Shown: positions 1 through 10,598 of the stretch, piece after piece
How the letters are laid out: every line of letters starts with the position of its first letter
Position numbering within the stretch: the stretch's first letter is position 1
Assembly: GCA_945952465.1 (NCBI GenBank)
Contig: CAMFIB010000006.1
Location: forward strand, 59,661-123,660
From: an uncultured Pseudomonadota bacterium
GTDB lineage: Bacteria; Pseudomonadota; Gammaproteobacteria; Burkholderiales; Burkholderiaceae_C
Length of the DNA: 64,000 bases
Direction of reading: 5' to 3'
The notes under the pieces: model-generated
The model's input: the letters and a program-made list of their open reading frames with translations, nothing else
What the model was told of the DNA's origin: nothing
Database searches by the model: none
Program-made: the position numbers and the translations under genes

Positions 1-128
1 GTCAGTGCGGCGAAACCGAGAATACGGCCACCCTTCACCACCTTGGTCACGCGGTTGATCGCGATCATCTTCTCGCGCATCCCGTCATCGGGTGCGTCGT
101 TCGGGGCCTTCGCTTGAAATTTAGCCAT
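1..128 (-). CDS. rpsE: 30S ribosomal protein S5, N-terminal part
   Basis: Small-subunit protein that helps translational accuracy. The visible 42 codons begin at the ATG at 128-126 and read [20 protein letters not shown], followed by the conserved [10 protein letters not shown] segment that opens the S5 double-stranded RNA binding domain. The rest lies beyond the window edge. It follows rplR by 17 bp, the standard spc operon order, and is cotranscribed with it. Confidence 0.95.
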   Translation of the reverse strand, partial: MAKFQAKAPNDAPDDGMREKMIAINRVTKVVKGGRILGFAAL

Positions 129-145
129 GTTCGATTCCGATCCGC

Positions 146-511
146 TTAGAACTGCAGGCCGGCTTCACGCGCGGCTTCAGCCAATGCCTTGACACGACCG
201 TGGTAGGCGAAGCCCGCACGGTCGAAAGCCACCTTCTCGACGCCGGCAGCCTTCGCCTTTTCGGCGATCAGCTTGCCGATCTGCTGCGCGGCGGACACGT
301 TGGCACCCTTGCCGGCGCCACCGAGCGACTTGCGCAGGTCGGCCTGGGCGGTCGATGCCGTGGCCAGCACCTTGGTGCCGTCTTCGGAAACCACCGTGGC
401 GTAGATGTGCAGGTTGGTGCGGTTCACCATCAGGCGCGCGACGCCCTGGGTGGCGATGCGGATGCGGGTCTGACGGGCCCGGCGCAGACGCTGCTGTTTT
501 TTGGTCAACAT
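146..511 (-). CDS. rplR: 50S ribosomal protein L18
   Basis: L18 binds 5S rRNA together with L5 and L25 in the central protuberance of the large subunit. The 121-residue product has the usual length, a basic N-terminus ([15 protein letters not shown]), and the conserved C-terminal [20 protein letters not shown] block. It sits 11 bp after rplF and 17 bp before rpsE in the spc operon. Start at the ATG ending at 511. Confidence 0.97.
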   Translation of the reverse strand: MLTKKQQRLRRARQTRIRIATQGVARLMVNRTNLHIYATVVSEDGTKVLATASTAQADLRKSLGGAGKGANVSAAQQIGKLIAEKAKAAGVEKVAFDRAGFAYHGRVKALAEAAREAGLQF

Positions 512-522
512 CGTGCAGCTCC

Positions 523-1056
523 TTACTTCTTCTTGGTCTCTTTGATCGTGATCTTCTCGTCCGCGTAGCGGATGCCCTTGCCCTTGTAGGGCTCGGGCGG
601 ACGAATCGCACGAATCTCGGCGGCCACCTGGCCGACGCGTTGACGGTCTGCACCCTTGATCAGGACTTCGGTCGGGGTCGGCGTTGCCACCGTGATGCCC
701 GCCGGCATGTCCTTGTTGACCGGATGCGAATAGCCGACGTTCAGGTTGAGCTTGGCACCCTGCGCCGCGGCCTTGTAGCCCACGCCGACCAGGCTCAGCT
801 TCTTCTCGAAGCCCTTGGTCACGCCGACCACCATGTTGTTGACCAGCTGGCGCATCGTGCCGCTCATCGCGTTGGCTTCACGCGACTCGTTCACCGGCTC
901 GAAGCTCAGCTTGCCAGCGGTGTTGCTGACCTTCACCAGCGCGTTCTGCGCCAGGCTCAGCGAACCGCCGGTTCCCTTGACGGAAATCTGGTCTTCCTTG
1001 ATCGCCACGTCCACGCCTGCGGGGACGGTGATCGCTGCTTTACCTACTCGGGACAT
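523..1056 (-). CDS. rplF: 50S ribosomal protein L6
   Basis: L6 binds 23S rRNA near the factor-binding site. The product is 177 residues, normal for bacterial L6, opening with [17 protein letters not shown] and ending with the signature [11 protein letters not shown] at about residues 154-164 and a lysine-rich tail. It lies 15 bp downstream of rpsH and 11 bp upstream of rplR, in the standard spc order. Confidence 0.97.
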   Translation of the reverse strand: MSRVGKAAITVPAGVDVAIKEDQISVKGTGGSLSLAQNALVKVSNTAGKLSFEPVNESREANAMSGTMRQLVNNMVVGVTKGFEKKLSLVGVGYKAAAQGAKLNLNVGYSHPVNKDMPAGITVATPTPTEVLIKGADRQRVGQVAAEIRAIRPPEPYKGKGIRYADEKITIKETKKK

Positions 1057-1071
1057 CTCTGTTTCCTTCCC

Positions 1072-1467
1072 TTAGGCCACGAAGCACAGGACTTCGCCGC
1101 CGACGCCGGTGGCGCGGGCCTTGCGGTCGGTCATCACGCCTTGCGGGGTCGTGACGATGGCCACGCCCAGACCGTTCTGCACCTGCGGAATGTCGTTGCG
1201 GCCCTTGTACACGCGCAGGCCGGGGCGGCTGACGCGCTCGATGCGCTCGATGACCGGACGACCGGCGTAGTACTTCAGGGTGATCTGGAGGTCGGACTTG
1301 TTGCCGTCGCTCTTGACCTCGAAACCGTCGATGTAGCCCTCGTCCTTCAGGACCTGGGCAATCGCCACCTTGATGTTGGACGACGGCACGCTCACCGTGG
1401 CCTTGGACACCATCTGCGCGTTGCGGATGCGGGTCAGCAGGTCAGCAATGGGATCGCTCATGCTCAT
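1072..1467 (-). CDS. rpsH: 30S ribosomal protein S8
   Basis: S8 binds helix 21 of 16S rRNA. In Escherichia coli it also represses translation of the spc operon by binding mRNA near rplE; whether that holds here cannot be seen. The 131-residue product has the typical start [18 protein letters not shown] and the C-terminal motif [16 protein letters not shown] second ATG lies two codons inside (MSDPIADLL), so the start could be 6 bp later. Gaps to rpsN and rplF are 21 and 15 bp. Confidence 0.97.
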   Translation of the reverse strand: MSMSDPIADLLTRIRNAQMVSKATVSVPSSNIKVAIAQVLKDEGYIDGFEVKSDGNKSDLQITLKYYAGRPVIERIERVSRPGLRVYKGRNDIPQVQNGLGVAIVTTPQGVMTDRKARATGVGGEVLCFVA

Positions 1468-1488
1468 GTTGAATCTCTCCTGCCTGGC

Positions 1489-1794
1489 TTACCAGCTGGC
1501 CTTGGTGACACCGGGGATGTCACCGGCGAAGGCCAGTTCACGGATCTTGGCGCGGCCAAGACCGAACTGGCGGAAGGTGCCGCGCGGACGACCGGTGATT
1601 TCGCAACGGTTGCGCTGGCGCGTCGGGTTGGCGTTGCGCGGCAGGGCCTGCAGGCCTGCGCGCGCGGCGGCGCGTTCTTCGTCCGACTTCTTGGCGTCGT
1701 TCGAGGCGGACTTCAGTTCGGCGTATTTCTTCGCGAACTTGGCGGCCAGCTTCTCACGCTTGAGTTCACGCTGGATCAGTGCTGCTTTTGCCAT
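1489..1794 (-). CDS. rpsN: 30S ribosomal protein S14
   Basis: S14 lies in the head of the small subunit. The product is 101 residues, the long form that lacks the zinc-binding cysteines of the short C+ paralogue: only one Cys is present, in [11 protein letters not shown] at about residues 62-72. The C-terminus [15 protein letters not shown] is conserved. It lies between rplE (9 bp) and rpsH (21 bp). Confidence 0.97.
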   Translation of the reverse strand: MAKAALIQRELKREKLAAKFAKKYAELKSASNDAKKSDEERAAARAGLQALPRNANPTRQRNRCEITGRPRGTFRQFGLGRAKIRELAFAGDIPGVTKASW

Positions 1795-1803
1795 ACGTCA
1801 ACC

Positions 1804-2343
1804 TCAATTCTTGAACGGGAAACGGAAGCCCGCGAGCAGCGCCTTGCACTCTTCGTCGTTCTTGGCCGTGGTCGTGATGCTGATGTTCAGGCCACGCAGA
1901 GCGTCGACCTTGTCATACTCGATCTCGGGGAAAATGATCTGTTCCTTGACGCCGATGTTGTAGTTGCCACGGCCGTCGAAGGCGCGGCCCGAGATGCCGC
2001 GGAAGTCGCGGACGCGGGGCAGCGCAACCGTCACGAAACGGTCGAGGAACTCGTACATCTTCACGCCGCGCAGCGTGACCATGCAGCCGATCGGCAGACC
2101 TTCGCGGATCTTGAAACCGGCGATGGCCTTCTTGGCCACCGTCACGACGGGCTTCTGGCCGGCGATCTTGGTCAGGTCGCCCACGGCGTTGTCCATGACC
2201 TTCTTGTCGGCGACGGCCTCGCTCACGCCCATGTTGAGCGTGATCTTGGTGATGCGGGGAACCTGCATCGGGCTCTTGTAGCCGAACTTCTGGATCAGGT
2301 CGGGAGCGACCTTTTCGCGATAAAACTGTTGCAGTCGTGCCAT
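1804..2343 (-). CDS. rplE: 50S ribosomal protein L5
   Basis: L5 binds 5S rRNA and contacts the P-site tRNA. The product from the ATG at 2343 is 179 residues, beginning [20 protein letters not shown], the family's usual length and start. Another in-frame ATG two codons upstream (2349) would overlap the rplX stop. The conserved [12 protein letters not shown] and [18 protein letters not shown] blocks are present. In E. coli this start region is the S8 repressor target. Confidence 0.96.
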   Translation of the reverse strand: MARLQQFYREKVAPDLIQKFGYKSPMQVPRITKITLNMGVSEAVADKKVMDNAVGDLTKIAGQKPVVTVAKKAIAGFKIREGLPIGCMVTLRGVKMYEFLDRFVTVALPRVRDFRGISGRAFDGRGNYNIGVKEQIIFPEIEYDKVDALRGLNISITTTAKNDEECKALLAGFRFPFKN

Positions 2344-2345
2344 GG

Positions 2346-2666
2346 TCATGCCACCTTGATTTCTTCGCCGCTGGACTTGAAGACGCGCACGCGCTTGCCG
2401 TCCGAGCCCTGCTTGATGCCCACGCGATCGGCCTTGCCCGTGGCGCCATTGAAGATGGCGACGTTGGACTGATGGATGGGCATGCTCTTTTCGATGATGC
2501 CGCCGGTCACACCCTTCATGGGGTTGGGCTTGGTGTGCTTCTTCACCAGGTTGATGCCCTCGACCACCACATGCTCTTCGCCGCTGCGCAGCGCAACCTT
2601 GCCGCGCTTGCCCTTGTCGCGGCCAGCGATGACGATGACTTCGTCGCCCTTGCGAATCTTGTTCAT
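2346..2666 (-). CDS. rplX: 50S ribosomal protein L24
   Basis: L24 is an assembly initiator that binds the 5' end of 23S rRNA. The 106-residue product starts [20 protein letters not shown], the KOW motif typical of L24, and has normal length. Its stop codon lies 2 bp before the preferred rplE start, so the two genes are probably translationally coupled. It is 12 bp downstream of rplN. Confidence 0.97.
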   Translation of the reverse strand: MNKIRKGDEVIVIAGRDKGKRGKVALRSGEEHVVVEGINLVKKHTKPNPMKGVTGGIIEKSMPIHQSNVAIFNGATGKADRVGIKQGSDGKRVRVFKSSGEEIKVA

Positions 2667-2678
2667 GATGTCAGGTCC

Positions 2679-3047
2679 TCAGAGAACTTCAGGGGCCAGC
2701 GACACGATCTTCATGAACTTTTCGGTGCGCAGCTCGCGCGTCACCGGTCCGAAGATGCGGGTGCCGATCGGCTCCAGCTTGGCATTCAGCAGCACGGCGG
2801 CATTGCCGTCGAACTTGACGAGCGAGCCGTCGGCGCGACGGATGCCCTTGGCGGTACGCACCACCACAGCGCTGTAGATCTCGCCCTTCTTGACGCGACC
2901 CCGCGGAGCGGCTTCCTTGATGCTGACCTTGATGACGTCGCCCACGCTGGCGTAACGGCGCTTGGAGCCGCCGAGCACCTTGATGCACAGGACGGACTTC
3001 GCACCCGTGTTGTCGGCCACGTCGAGCCGCGATTCTGTCTGGATCAT
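2679..3047 (-). CDS. rplN: 50S ribosomal protein L14, first gene of the spc operon here
   Basis: L14 binds 23S rRNA near the subunit interface. The 122-residue product begins [19 protein letters not shown] and keeps the family signature around [16 protein letters not shown]. In many bacteria rpsQ precedes rplN directly. Here the upstream neighbour is glpD, so the spc operon is detached from the S10 operon, and it has its own promoter at 3176-3204 with a leader of roughly 120 nt. Confidence 0.97.
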   Translation of the reverse strand: MIQTESRLDVADNTGAKSVLCIKVLGGSKRRYASVGDVIKVSIKEAAPRGRVKKGEIYSAVVVRTAKGIRRADGSLVKFDGNAAVLLNAKLEPIGTRIFGPVTRELRTEKFMKIVSLAPEVL

Positions 3048-3175
3048 TTTCTATATTCCCAACTTGTACCGGCCACCGGAGCGGTCAGTCAGTCTTGGGC
3101 CCGTATCAGGGCCGCGAACCACTCGCGACCCGTCTGGATGGGCAGATTCTCAGCCCAAATTGGGCAGAGCCAGTA

Positions 3176-3204
3176 ATTATGGCAGAACTGCCGGCGGTCG
3201 TCAA
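3176..3204 (-). promoter_or_regulatory. Sigma70-type promoter of the spc operon
   Basis: On the minus strand TTGACG (3204-3199) is followed by exactly 17 bp and CATAAT (3181-3176), a close match to the -35 and -10 consensus with optimal spacing. The -35 box overlaps the glpD stop codon (3203-3201). Transcription would begin near 3169. A palindrome GCCCAAATTGGGC at 3153-3165 lies just inside the leader; its role is unknown. Confidence 0.8.
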
Positions 3205-4787
3205 ACACCCCCTGCGGCGCCGATGTAGCGCGCAACCAACGCCTCGAACGGCGCCGGGGAAACCGGCCGCCCCAGCTCCCCGGCCAGCAGCGCCGCCACC
3301 GGCGCGGCGAGCCGGCGCGCCAGCGCGGCGTCCAGGAACAGCAGGCGGCTGCGCCGGGCCAGCACGTCGGCTACCTCGCGAGCGTATTCGTGGCGGGCGG
3401 CGAAACGCACCATGGCCTCGGTCAGCCCGCCGCCCAGTTCCCGGGTAGCGCCGGGCAGGCTTTCCAGATACGGGGTTTCGGTGCCGTAGGGGCCGGGAGA
3501 GGCTTCGGCGCTCTCGGGGGCGCCGACCAGCCGGTGGCGCACGGTTTCGCCAGCGGGCCGCCGCGCCAGCAGGCCGGCGTCCTCGCACTGGGCCAGCACG
3601 TCCTCGGCCATGGCGCGGCAGGTGGTCCATTTGCCGCCGGTCACGCTGACCAGGCCGCTGGGCGCGACCAGCACGGTGTGTTCGCGGCTGACCTTGCGGC
3701 TGGGCTCATGGCCACCCACCGGCCGCACCAGCGGCCGCAGGCCGGCCCAGCGGCTGCGCACATCGGCCCGGGTGGGCTGGCGCTGCAGGCAGCGGCCGGC
3801 TTCCTGCAGGATGAAATCGACCTCGTCTGGCGCCGCTTCCGGCTCTTCCGGTGCGTCGTCGCGCGGCCGGTCGGTGGTTCCGAGCACGACCTTGCCCTGC
3901 CACGGAATGGCGAACAGCACCCGGCCGTCGGCGGTGCGGGGTACCAGCAGGGCGTGCTGGCCGGGCAGAAAGTCGGCGTCAACCACCACATGCGCGCCCT
4001 GGCTGGGCGCGACCAGCGGCGCCGCCTCCTGTTGCGGGCCGGCGTCGTCGCGGCGGCGCAGTGCGTCGACCCACACGCCGGTGGCATTGACGACGCAGCG
4101 GGCGCTCACGTCCACCGTGCGGCCGGTTTCCGCGTCGCGGCAGGTCAGCCCGGCGATGCGGCCGTGCACGTCGTGCCGCAGCGCGGTGGCCGCCATGTGG
4201 TTGACCAGCAGCGCGCCCTGGGCGGCGGCGCTGCGGGCGATGGCGAGTGCCAACCGGGCGTCGTCGAACTGGCCGTCCCAGTACTGCACGCCGCCGCGCA
4301 AGCCGTCACGCCGCACGCCGGGCAGCCGCACCAGCGTGTCGTCGCGGCCCAGGAATTCGGTGTTTTTCAGGCCCACCGCCTCGGCGCGGCGGCCGGCCAG
4401 CGCGTCGTACAGCTTCAGGCCGGTGCCGTAGAACGGTTTTTCCCAGAGGCGGTAGCAGGGCATGACGAAGGGCAGCGGCCGGGCCAGATGGGGCGCGTTG
4501 CGCAGCAGCACCGCGCGCTCGTGCAGCGCCTCCCAGACCAGCGGCAACTGGCCCTGGGCGAGGTAACGCACGCCGCCGTGGATGAGTTTGGTGGAACGCG
4601 AGGAGGTGCCCTGCGCGAAATCACCGACCTCCACCAGCAGCACCCGGTGGCCGCGCAGCGCGGCGTCGAGCGCGACCGACAGGCCGGTGGCGCCGCCACC
4701 GACGACGGCGATGTCGAACCCGCGCTGCGCTTCCAGTTGCGCCAGCAGCGCGGCGCGGCGGGTGGGCTGCGGGTCGGGGACGGTCAC
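3201..4787 (-). CDS. glpD: Aerobic glycerol-3-phosphate dehydrogenase
   Basis: Membrane-associated FAD enzyme that oxidises sn-glycerol 3-phosphate to dihydroxyacetone phosphate and passes electrons to quinone. From the GTG at 4787 the product is 528 residues, as expected. It has an N-terminal FAD-binding motif FDIAVVGGGATGLSVALDAA at about 25-44, then TSSRSTKLIHGGVRYLAQG, and a C-terminal region with TGGKWTTCRAMAEDV. The reading frame is open further upstream, but that part lacks homology-like features, so the GTG is preferred. It follows glpK by 70 bp and completes the glycerol to DHAP route. Confidence 0.95.
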   Translation of the reverse strand: MTVPDPQPTRRAALLAQLEAQRGFDIAVVGGGATGLSVALDAALRGHRVLLVEVGDFAQGTSSRSTKLIHGGVRYLAQGQLPLVWEALHERAVLLRNAPHLARPLPFVMPCYRLWEKPFYGTGLKLYDALAGRRAEAVGLKNTEFLGRDDTLVRLPGVRRDGLRGGVQYWDGQFDDARLALAIARSAAAQGALLVNHMAATALRHDVHGRIAGLTCRDAETGRTVDVSARCVVNATGVWVDALRRRDDAGPQQEAAPLVAPSQGAHVVVDADFLPGQHALLVPRTADGRVLFAIPWQGKVVLGTTDRPRDDAPEEPEAAPDEVDFILQEAGRCLQRQPTRADVRSRWAGLRPLVRPVGGHEPSRKVSREHTVLVAPSGLVSVTGGKWTTCRAMAEDVLAQCEDAGLLARRPAGETVRHRLVGAPESAEASPGPYGTETPYLESLPGATRELGGGLTEAMVRFAARHEYAREVADVLARRSRLLFLDAALARRLAAPVAALLAGELGRPVSPAPFEALVARYIGAAGGV

Positions 4788-4794
4788 GGACGGC

Positions 4795-4857
4795 TCGCCC
4801 GCCGCCGGGCCGCCCCCTCGGGGGGCAGCGAACCACACGCAGTGGGGAGCGTGGGGG
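4795..4857 (-). repeat. Hairpin-rich intergenic element between glpK and glpD
   Basis: The gap between the glpK stop and the glpD start holds a stem GCCCCC/GGGGGC with a 3-nt loop at 4812-4826, and next to it an imperfect inverted pair CCACACGC/GCGTGGGG at 4833-4856. From memory, similar C-rich and G-rich hairpin blocks recur between genes in Acidovorax and Variovorax genomes. Only one copy is evident in this window, so the call as a repeat is an inference. It could slow or reset transcription between the two genes. Confidence 0.4.
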
Positions 4858-6402
<1,545 letters not shown>

Positions 6403-6456
6403 GGGGCTAGCGTAGCCGAAGCGGCCCCCACCGAAAAGAATGGTGACAATCGGCGC

Positions 6457-7272
6457 ATGCACAACCAACGCATCGCATTCATCGGCGGCGGCAACATGGC
6501 CAGCGCCATCATCGGCGGCCTGATCGGCCAGGGCCTTCCGGCCGACCACATCGAAGTCGTGGAGCCGTCGGCCGGCGCCCGGCAACGGCTCGTTCAGCAA
6601 TACGGCGTGTCGGCCCGCGAGGCGGCTTCAGACGCGATCGGCAGCGCGGAGCTGGTGGTCTGGGCCGTGAAACCGCAGAGCTTCCGCGAAGCGGCCGAGC
6701 AGTCGCGTTTCCACAGCAAGGGCGCGCTGCACCTGAGCGTGGCCGCCGGCATCCGCTCCGAGAGCATCGCGCGCTGGCTGAACACCGAGCGCGTGGTGCG
6801 CACCATGCCCAACACGCCGGCGCTGATCGGCCGTGGCATCACGGCGCTGTATGCCCGCACCGGCGTGCTCGACACCGACCGGGCGCTGGTGGAGCGGGTC
6901 ATCGGCACCACCGGCGAATGGCTGTGGGTGAGCGAGGAAAGCCAGCTCGACGCGGTGACCGCGCTCTCAGGTTCCGGCCCGGCCTACGTGTTCTATTTCA
7001 TCGAGGCCATGACCGAGGCCGGCGCCGCGATGGGCCTGTCGCGCGACCACGCGCAGCGGCTGGCGATCAGCACCTTCGGCGGCGCTGCCGAGCTGGCAAG
7101 CCGCTCCGACGAGCCGCCGGAAACGCTGCGCCAGCGCGTCACCTCCAAGGGCGGCACCACCCACGCCGCCATCACCTCGCTGGACAACGACGACGTGAAG
7201 GCGCGCTTCGCCCGGGCGTTGAACGCGGCCCGCCAGCGCGCCAAGGAGCTGGGCGACGAATTCGGCGGCTGA
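6457..7272 (+). CDS. proC: Pyrroline-5-carboxylate reductase
   Basis: Last step of proline synthesis: NAD(P)H reduction of 1-pyrroline-5-carboxylate to proline, in the cytoplasm. The 271-residue product begins [20 protein letters not shown] with a Rossmann GGGNM motif, has VKPQ at about residue 70, [19 protein letters not shown] near 110-130 and the family signature [20 protein letters not shown] near 170-190. It is divergent from glpK with 54 bp between, so both promoters are crowded into that gap. Confidence 0.96.
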   Translation: MHNQRIAFIGGGNMASAIIGGLIGQGLPADHIEVVEPSAGARQRLVQQYGVSAREAASDAIGSAELVVWAVKPQSFREAAEQSRFHSKGALHLSVAAGIRSESIARWLNTERVVRTMPNTPALIGRGITALYARTGVLDTDRALVERVIGTTGEWLWVSEESQLDAVTALSGSGPAYVFYFIEAMTEAGAAMGLSRDHAQRLAISTFGGAAELASRSDEPPETLRQRVTSKGGTTHAAITSLDNDDVKARFARALNAARQRAKELGDEFGG

Positions 7273-7368
7273 CCGGCCGGGCGCCGCGCCGCCATGCGCT
7301 TGCGGCACAATCTCGCCCGCCACGGCACCTGCCGTGGCCCGTTTTCAACCCACCGCACGACGAACACC

Positions 7369-7530
7369 ATGAAGAAACTGCTCACCGCGCTGATCAGCGC
7401 CGCTTTCATTGCCGCACCGCTGGCCGTGATCAGCACCCCGGCGGCTGCCGCCACCAAGACCGGCGTCACCAAGAAGCACAAGAAGGCCAAGACCAAGAAG
7501 GTCCGCCCGGCCGCCGCGCACGCCCAGTAA
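7369..7530 (+). CDS. Small secreted lysine-rich protein
   Basis: A 53-residue product starting at the ATG at 7369 (MKKLLTALISAAFIAAPLAV). An n-region with two Lys, a hydrophobic core and an AAA-type cleavage site near residues 25-28 make a clear Sec signal peptide. The mature part is only about 25 residues and strongly basic (TKKHKKAKTKK). No family recognised. It ends directly before a strong terminator, so it has its own transcript end. A further in-frame ATG lies at 7294 but the signal peptide supports 7369. Confidence 0.7.
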   Translation: MKKLLTALISAAFIAAPLAVISTPAAAATKTGVTKKHKKAKTKKVRPAAAHAQ

Positions 7531-7543
7531 CCCGGGTTTGCAG

Positions 7544-7571
7544 AAAAAAGCCGCCTGCGGGCGGCTTTTTT
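7544..7571. terminator. Bidirectional intrinsic terminator
   Basis: AAAAAAGCCGCC, loop TGC, GGGCGGCTTTTTT: a GC-rich stem flanked by six A on one side and six T on the other, so it can terminate both the plus-strand small protein gene (stop at 7530) and the minus-strand ubiA operon (stop at 7594). Confidence 0.9.
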
Positions 7572-7593
7572 CATGGGCGCCCGAAAAACCCCG

Positions 7594-8526
7594 CTACCCC
7601 CTCAGCGCATAGCTGCCGGCAATGCCGGCGAACAGCGCGGCGCCGATCCAGTGGTTGGCGCGGAAGGCGCGGAAACAGCCGTCGCGGGCGCGGTGGCGGA
7701 TGAGCGTGGCGTGCCAGACGGCCTGGCCGGCCGCCGCGGCCAGGCCGAGGAGGAACAGCGGGTGGCCGACCGGCCGGGCCAGCACGGCCGCCCAGATCGC
7801 GAGGAACAGCGCGTAGAACGCCATGATGGCCGGCACGTCGAACCGGCCCAGCGTGATGGCGGAGGTTTTCATGCCGATCTTCAGGTCGTCGTCGCGGTCG
7901 ACCATGGCGTATTCGGTGTCGTAGGCCAGCACCCAGAACAGGTTGCCGGCCAGCATCAGCCAGGCCAGCAGCGGCACCGCGTCCCAGGCGGCGGGCAGCC
8001 CCAGCACCGTGTGGTTCACGTGGGCCGACATGAGCCGGAACAGGTCGTTGCCGCCGTTGACGGCCGTGAAGGCCATCGGGATGCCGAACGAGAACGCGAT
8101 GCCCAGCACCGCCTGCGGCATCGACACGAAGCGCTTGGCGAAGGGGTAGACCAGCGTGACGGCCAGCGCGGCGAACGACCACAGCACCGTGACGCCGTTG
8201 GTGGTGAGCACCAGCGCGAAGGCCGCCAGCGCCAGCACCGCGCCCACCGCCAGCGCCTCGCCGGGCCCGACCGCGCCGGAGGTGACGGGCCGCTGCGCCG
8301 TGCGCTTGACGTGGCGGTCGAAGTCGCGGTCAGCGACGTCGTTCACGCAGCAGCCGGCGCTGCGCATCAGCACCGTGCCCAGCGTGAACACCGCGAACAG
8401 ATGCCAGCCCGGAAAACCGCCGGCGGCCACCCACAGCGCGCTCAGCGTGGGCCACAGCAGCAGCAGCCAGCCGGCGGGCCGGTCCCAGCGGATGAGCTGC
8501 AGCCAGAGCTGGAAGCGGGCCTTCAC
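7594..8526 (-). CDS. ubiA: 4-hydroxybenzoate octaprenyltransferase
   Basis: Integral membrane prenyltransferase that attaches the polyprenyl tail to 4-hydroxybenzoate in ubiquinone synthesis. The 310-residue product from the GTG at 8526 is rich in membrane helices. It carries the first aspartate motif [19 protein letters not shown] (about residues 62-80) and a second [19 protein letters not shown] (about 180-200). The GTG overlaps the oxyR stop as GTGA, so translation is coupled. Last gene of the recG-oxyR operon, ended by the terminator at 7544-7571. Confidence 0.94.
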   Translation of the reverse strand: MKARFQLWLQLIRWDRPAGWLLLLWPTLSALWVAAGGFPGWHLFAVFTLGTVLMRSAGCCVNDVADRDFDRHVKRTAQRPVTSGAVGPGEALAVGAVLALAAFALVLTTNGVTVLWSFAALAVTLVYPFAKRFVSMPQAVLGIAFSFGIPMAFTAVNGGNDLFRLMSAHVNHTVLGLPAAWDAVPLLAWLMLAGNLFWVLAYDTEYAMVDRDDDLKIGMKTSAITLGRFDVPAIMAFYALFLAIWAAVLARPVGHPLFLLGLAAAAGQAVWHATLIRHRARDGCFRAFRANHWIGAALFAGIAGSYALRG

Positions 8527-9476
8527 GACAGCCGCTTCACGCCCGGCAGCTCGCAGGCGTAGATCGCGTTGCGCAGCTCGGCGATCGCCTCGTAGCGGGT
8601 GAAGCTGCGGCGCCACGCCAGCACCACGCGGCGCGTGGGCGGGTTGCCCTCGAACGGCAGGTAGCGCACGTAGCTCTCGTCGGCGGCGCGGCGTTTGGGC
8701 CTGGCGGCCAGCGCCTCTTTCGGCACACCCAGCCGCGGCACCAGCGTGACGCCCATGCCGGCGGCCACCATGTGCTGGATGGTCTCCAGCGACGAGCCCT
8801 CGAAGCTCTTGCGGATGCCGTCGGCGTCGCTCGAGAACCGCGCGAACTCGGGGCAGACCTCGAGCACGTGGTCGCGGAAACAGTGGCCGGTGCCGAGCAG
8901 CAGCATGGTCTCGTGCTTCAGCTCCTCGGACGTGATGGCCTCGCGCTGCGCCAGCGGATGGCCGACCGGAATGGCCGCCATGAAAGGCTCGTCGTACAGC
9001 GCGGCGGTGGCCAGCCCGGTGTCTGGAAACGGCTCGGCCATGATGGCGCAGTCGATCTCGCCCATGCGCAGCATCTCGAGCAGCTTCACGGTGAAGTTCT
9101 CCTGCAGCATCAGCGGCATCTGCGGCGTGCGCGAGATGGTCTGGCGCACCAGGTCGGGCAGCAGGTACGGCGCGATGGTGTAGATCACGCCCAGCCGCAG
9201 CGGGCCGGCCAGCGGGTCCTTGCCGCGCTTGGCGATCTCCTTGATGTTGGCGGCCTGCTCCAGCACGCTCTGCGCCTGCCGCACGATCTCCTCGCCCAGC
9301 GGCGTCACCGCGATCTCTGACGACGAGCGCTCGAACAGCTTGACGTCGAGCTCCTCCTCCAGCTTCTTGATCGCCACCGACAGCGTGGGCTGCGAGACGA
9401 AACAGGCGTCGGCGGCCTTGCCGAAATGCCTTTCCCTCGCGACCGCGACGATGTATTTGAGTTCAGTGAGGGTCAT
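8523..9476 (-). CDS. oxyR: Hydrogen peroxide sensor, LysR family regulator OxyR
   Basis: Redox-switch activator of peroxide defence genes. The 317-residue product has an N-terminal winged HTH ([37 protein letters not shown]) and a substrate-binding-like domain. The two redox cysteines fall at Cys199 and Cys208 in the motif [14 protein letters not shown], the exact positions of E. coli OxyR, which separates it from generic LysR proteins. It overlaps the hydroxylase gene upstream (ATGA) and ubiA downstream (GTGA), so it is made from a multi-gene transcript rather than a divergent promoter. Confidence 0.95.
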   Translation of the reverse strand: MTLTELKYIVAVARERHFGKAADACFVSQPTLSVAIKKLEEELDVKLFERSSSEIAVTPLGEEIVRQAQSVLEQAANIKEIAKRGKDPLAGPLRLGVIYTIAPYLLPDLVRQTISRTPQMPLMLQENFTVKLLEMLRMGEIDCAIMAEPFPDTGLATAALYDEPFMAAIPVGHPLAQREAITSEELKHETMLLLGTGHCFRDHVLEVCPEFARFSSDADGIRKSFEGSSLETIQHMVAAGMGVTLVPRLGVPKEALAARPKRRAADESYVRYLPFEGNPPTRRVVLAWRRSFTRYEAIAELRNAIYACELPGVKRLS

Positions 9477-10579
9477 GCGGCATTTTCACGCACGGGAACG
9501 CGCCGGGCCGCCTCCAGCCCCGCGCCGGCTTCCAGGCGGTGCAGGTCCAGCTCCTGCGCCGGCACGGGGCGGTGCCGCGCGTCGAAAGCCACGTCGCCCG
9601 GCCGCCAGCCGGCCCGGCAGCGGATGGCGCCCCAGAACCGGCGCAGCGCCTCGCGCTGCTGGCCGACGATGCCCAGCGTGTTGTCCCGGTCGACCATGGG
9701 ATCGCCCACTCCGGTGGGCCGCGCCGCCTGCCCGTACAGCGCCGTTCCGAACACGATGTCCCAGAGCGGAAAGGCGAAGGAGAAATTGCAGTTGTGCAGG
9801 TTGGGCCGGTCGGGGTCGACCAGCATGTGGTGCAGCCGGTGGTAGTGCGGCTCGACCACCAGCTTGTCGAGCACGGGGCCGAAGCGCAGCCGCACGTTGG
9901 CGTGAGAGAAGTTCTCGAGCAACGCGCCGGCGAGCACCAGCAGCGCGTATTCGGTGGGCGAGGTGCCGAAGACCATGCCCGCCGCCGCCAGGATCAGCGC
10001 CTCCAGCAGGTCGTCGAGGTAATGGTCGCGGTCGTTGGACCAGCAGCTGAGCTGGCGCTGGCTGTGGTGCAGGCTGTGCAGCCCCCACCACCACGGAATG
10101 GCGTGCTGGAGGCGATGCGTGCCGTATTGCACCAGGTCGAACAGCGCGTAGTAGGCCCAGAACAGCAGCACCGGGTGGTGCGCCAGCGCCGGGAAGAGCT
10201 GCGGCAGCGAGACCAGGCCCGCTGCATCGTCCGGCCCGCCGAACGCGTCGCCGCCCAGCCAGTGGCCCAGCGGCTCCATCACCGCGAAGGTGAACAGCGG
10301 CAGGATGCCCAGCACCTTGATGAGCGTGTAGGCGCGGTCGATGCGGGTGGCGCGGCGGTCGGGCCAATGCTCGAACGGGAAGCGGGCCTCCAGCGGCCGG
10401 AACACCAGGGCAATGACGCAGACCTGCGCCAGCCCGATCAGCAGCAGGCGGGTGATGTCGTCGGCGTGGCTGCACAGCTCGTGGCCGGCGTGCAGCCGGG
10501 TGAGCACCGGCGTCACCGCATGGGCGCTGAACCAGTGCACCGCCACGACCCACGCGGAGAACAAGTGCTCGAAATGCAT
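9473..10579 (-). CDS. Sterol desaturase / fatty acid hydroxylase family membrane protein
   Basis: A 368-residue membrane protein with three histidine clusters of the di-iron fatty acid hydroxylase superfamily: HRLQH (about 160), HSLHHSQ (about 175) and HYHRLHH (about 255). Several hydrophobic helices surround them. Family members hydroxylate or desaturate lipids with O2; the substrate here is unknown. It is placed 19 bp after recG and overlaps oxyR by ATGA, so an oxygen-dependent enzyme is coupled to the peroxide regulator. Confidence 0.85.
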   Translation of the reverse strand: MHFEHLFSAWVVAVHWFSAHAVTPVLTRLHAGHELCSHADDITRLLLIGLAQVCVIALVFRPLEARFPFEHWPDRRATRIDRAYTLIKVLGILPLFTFAVMEPLGHWLGGDAFGGPDDAAGLVSLPQLFPALAHHPVLLFWAYYALFDLVQYGTHRLQHAIPWWWGLHSLHHSQRQLSCWSNDRDHYLDDLLEALILAAAGMVFGTSPTEYALLVLAGALLENFSHANVRLRFGPVLDKLVVEPHYHRLHHMLVDPDRPNLHNCNFSFAFPLWDIVFGTALYGQAARPTGVGDPMVDRDNTLGIVGQQREALRRFWGAIRCRAGWRPGDVAFDARHRPVPAQELDLHRLEAGAGLEAARRVPVRENAA

Positions 10580-10598
10580 GTGCCAAGTATGCCGCTGC

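Noticed and set aside
355..2472. Long plus-strand frame opposite the ribosomal genes
   Set aside because: It is the antisense shadow of rplF-rplE in GC-rich coding DNA; low-complexity His/Ala/Leu/Arg product with no domain, and the minus-strand genes are certain.
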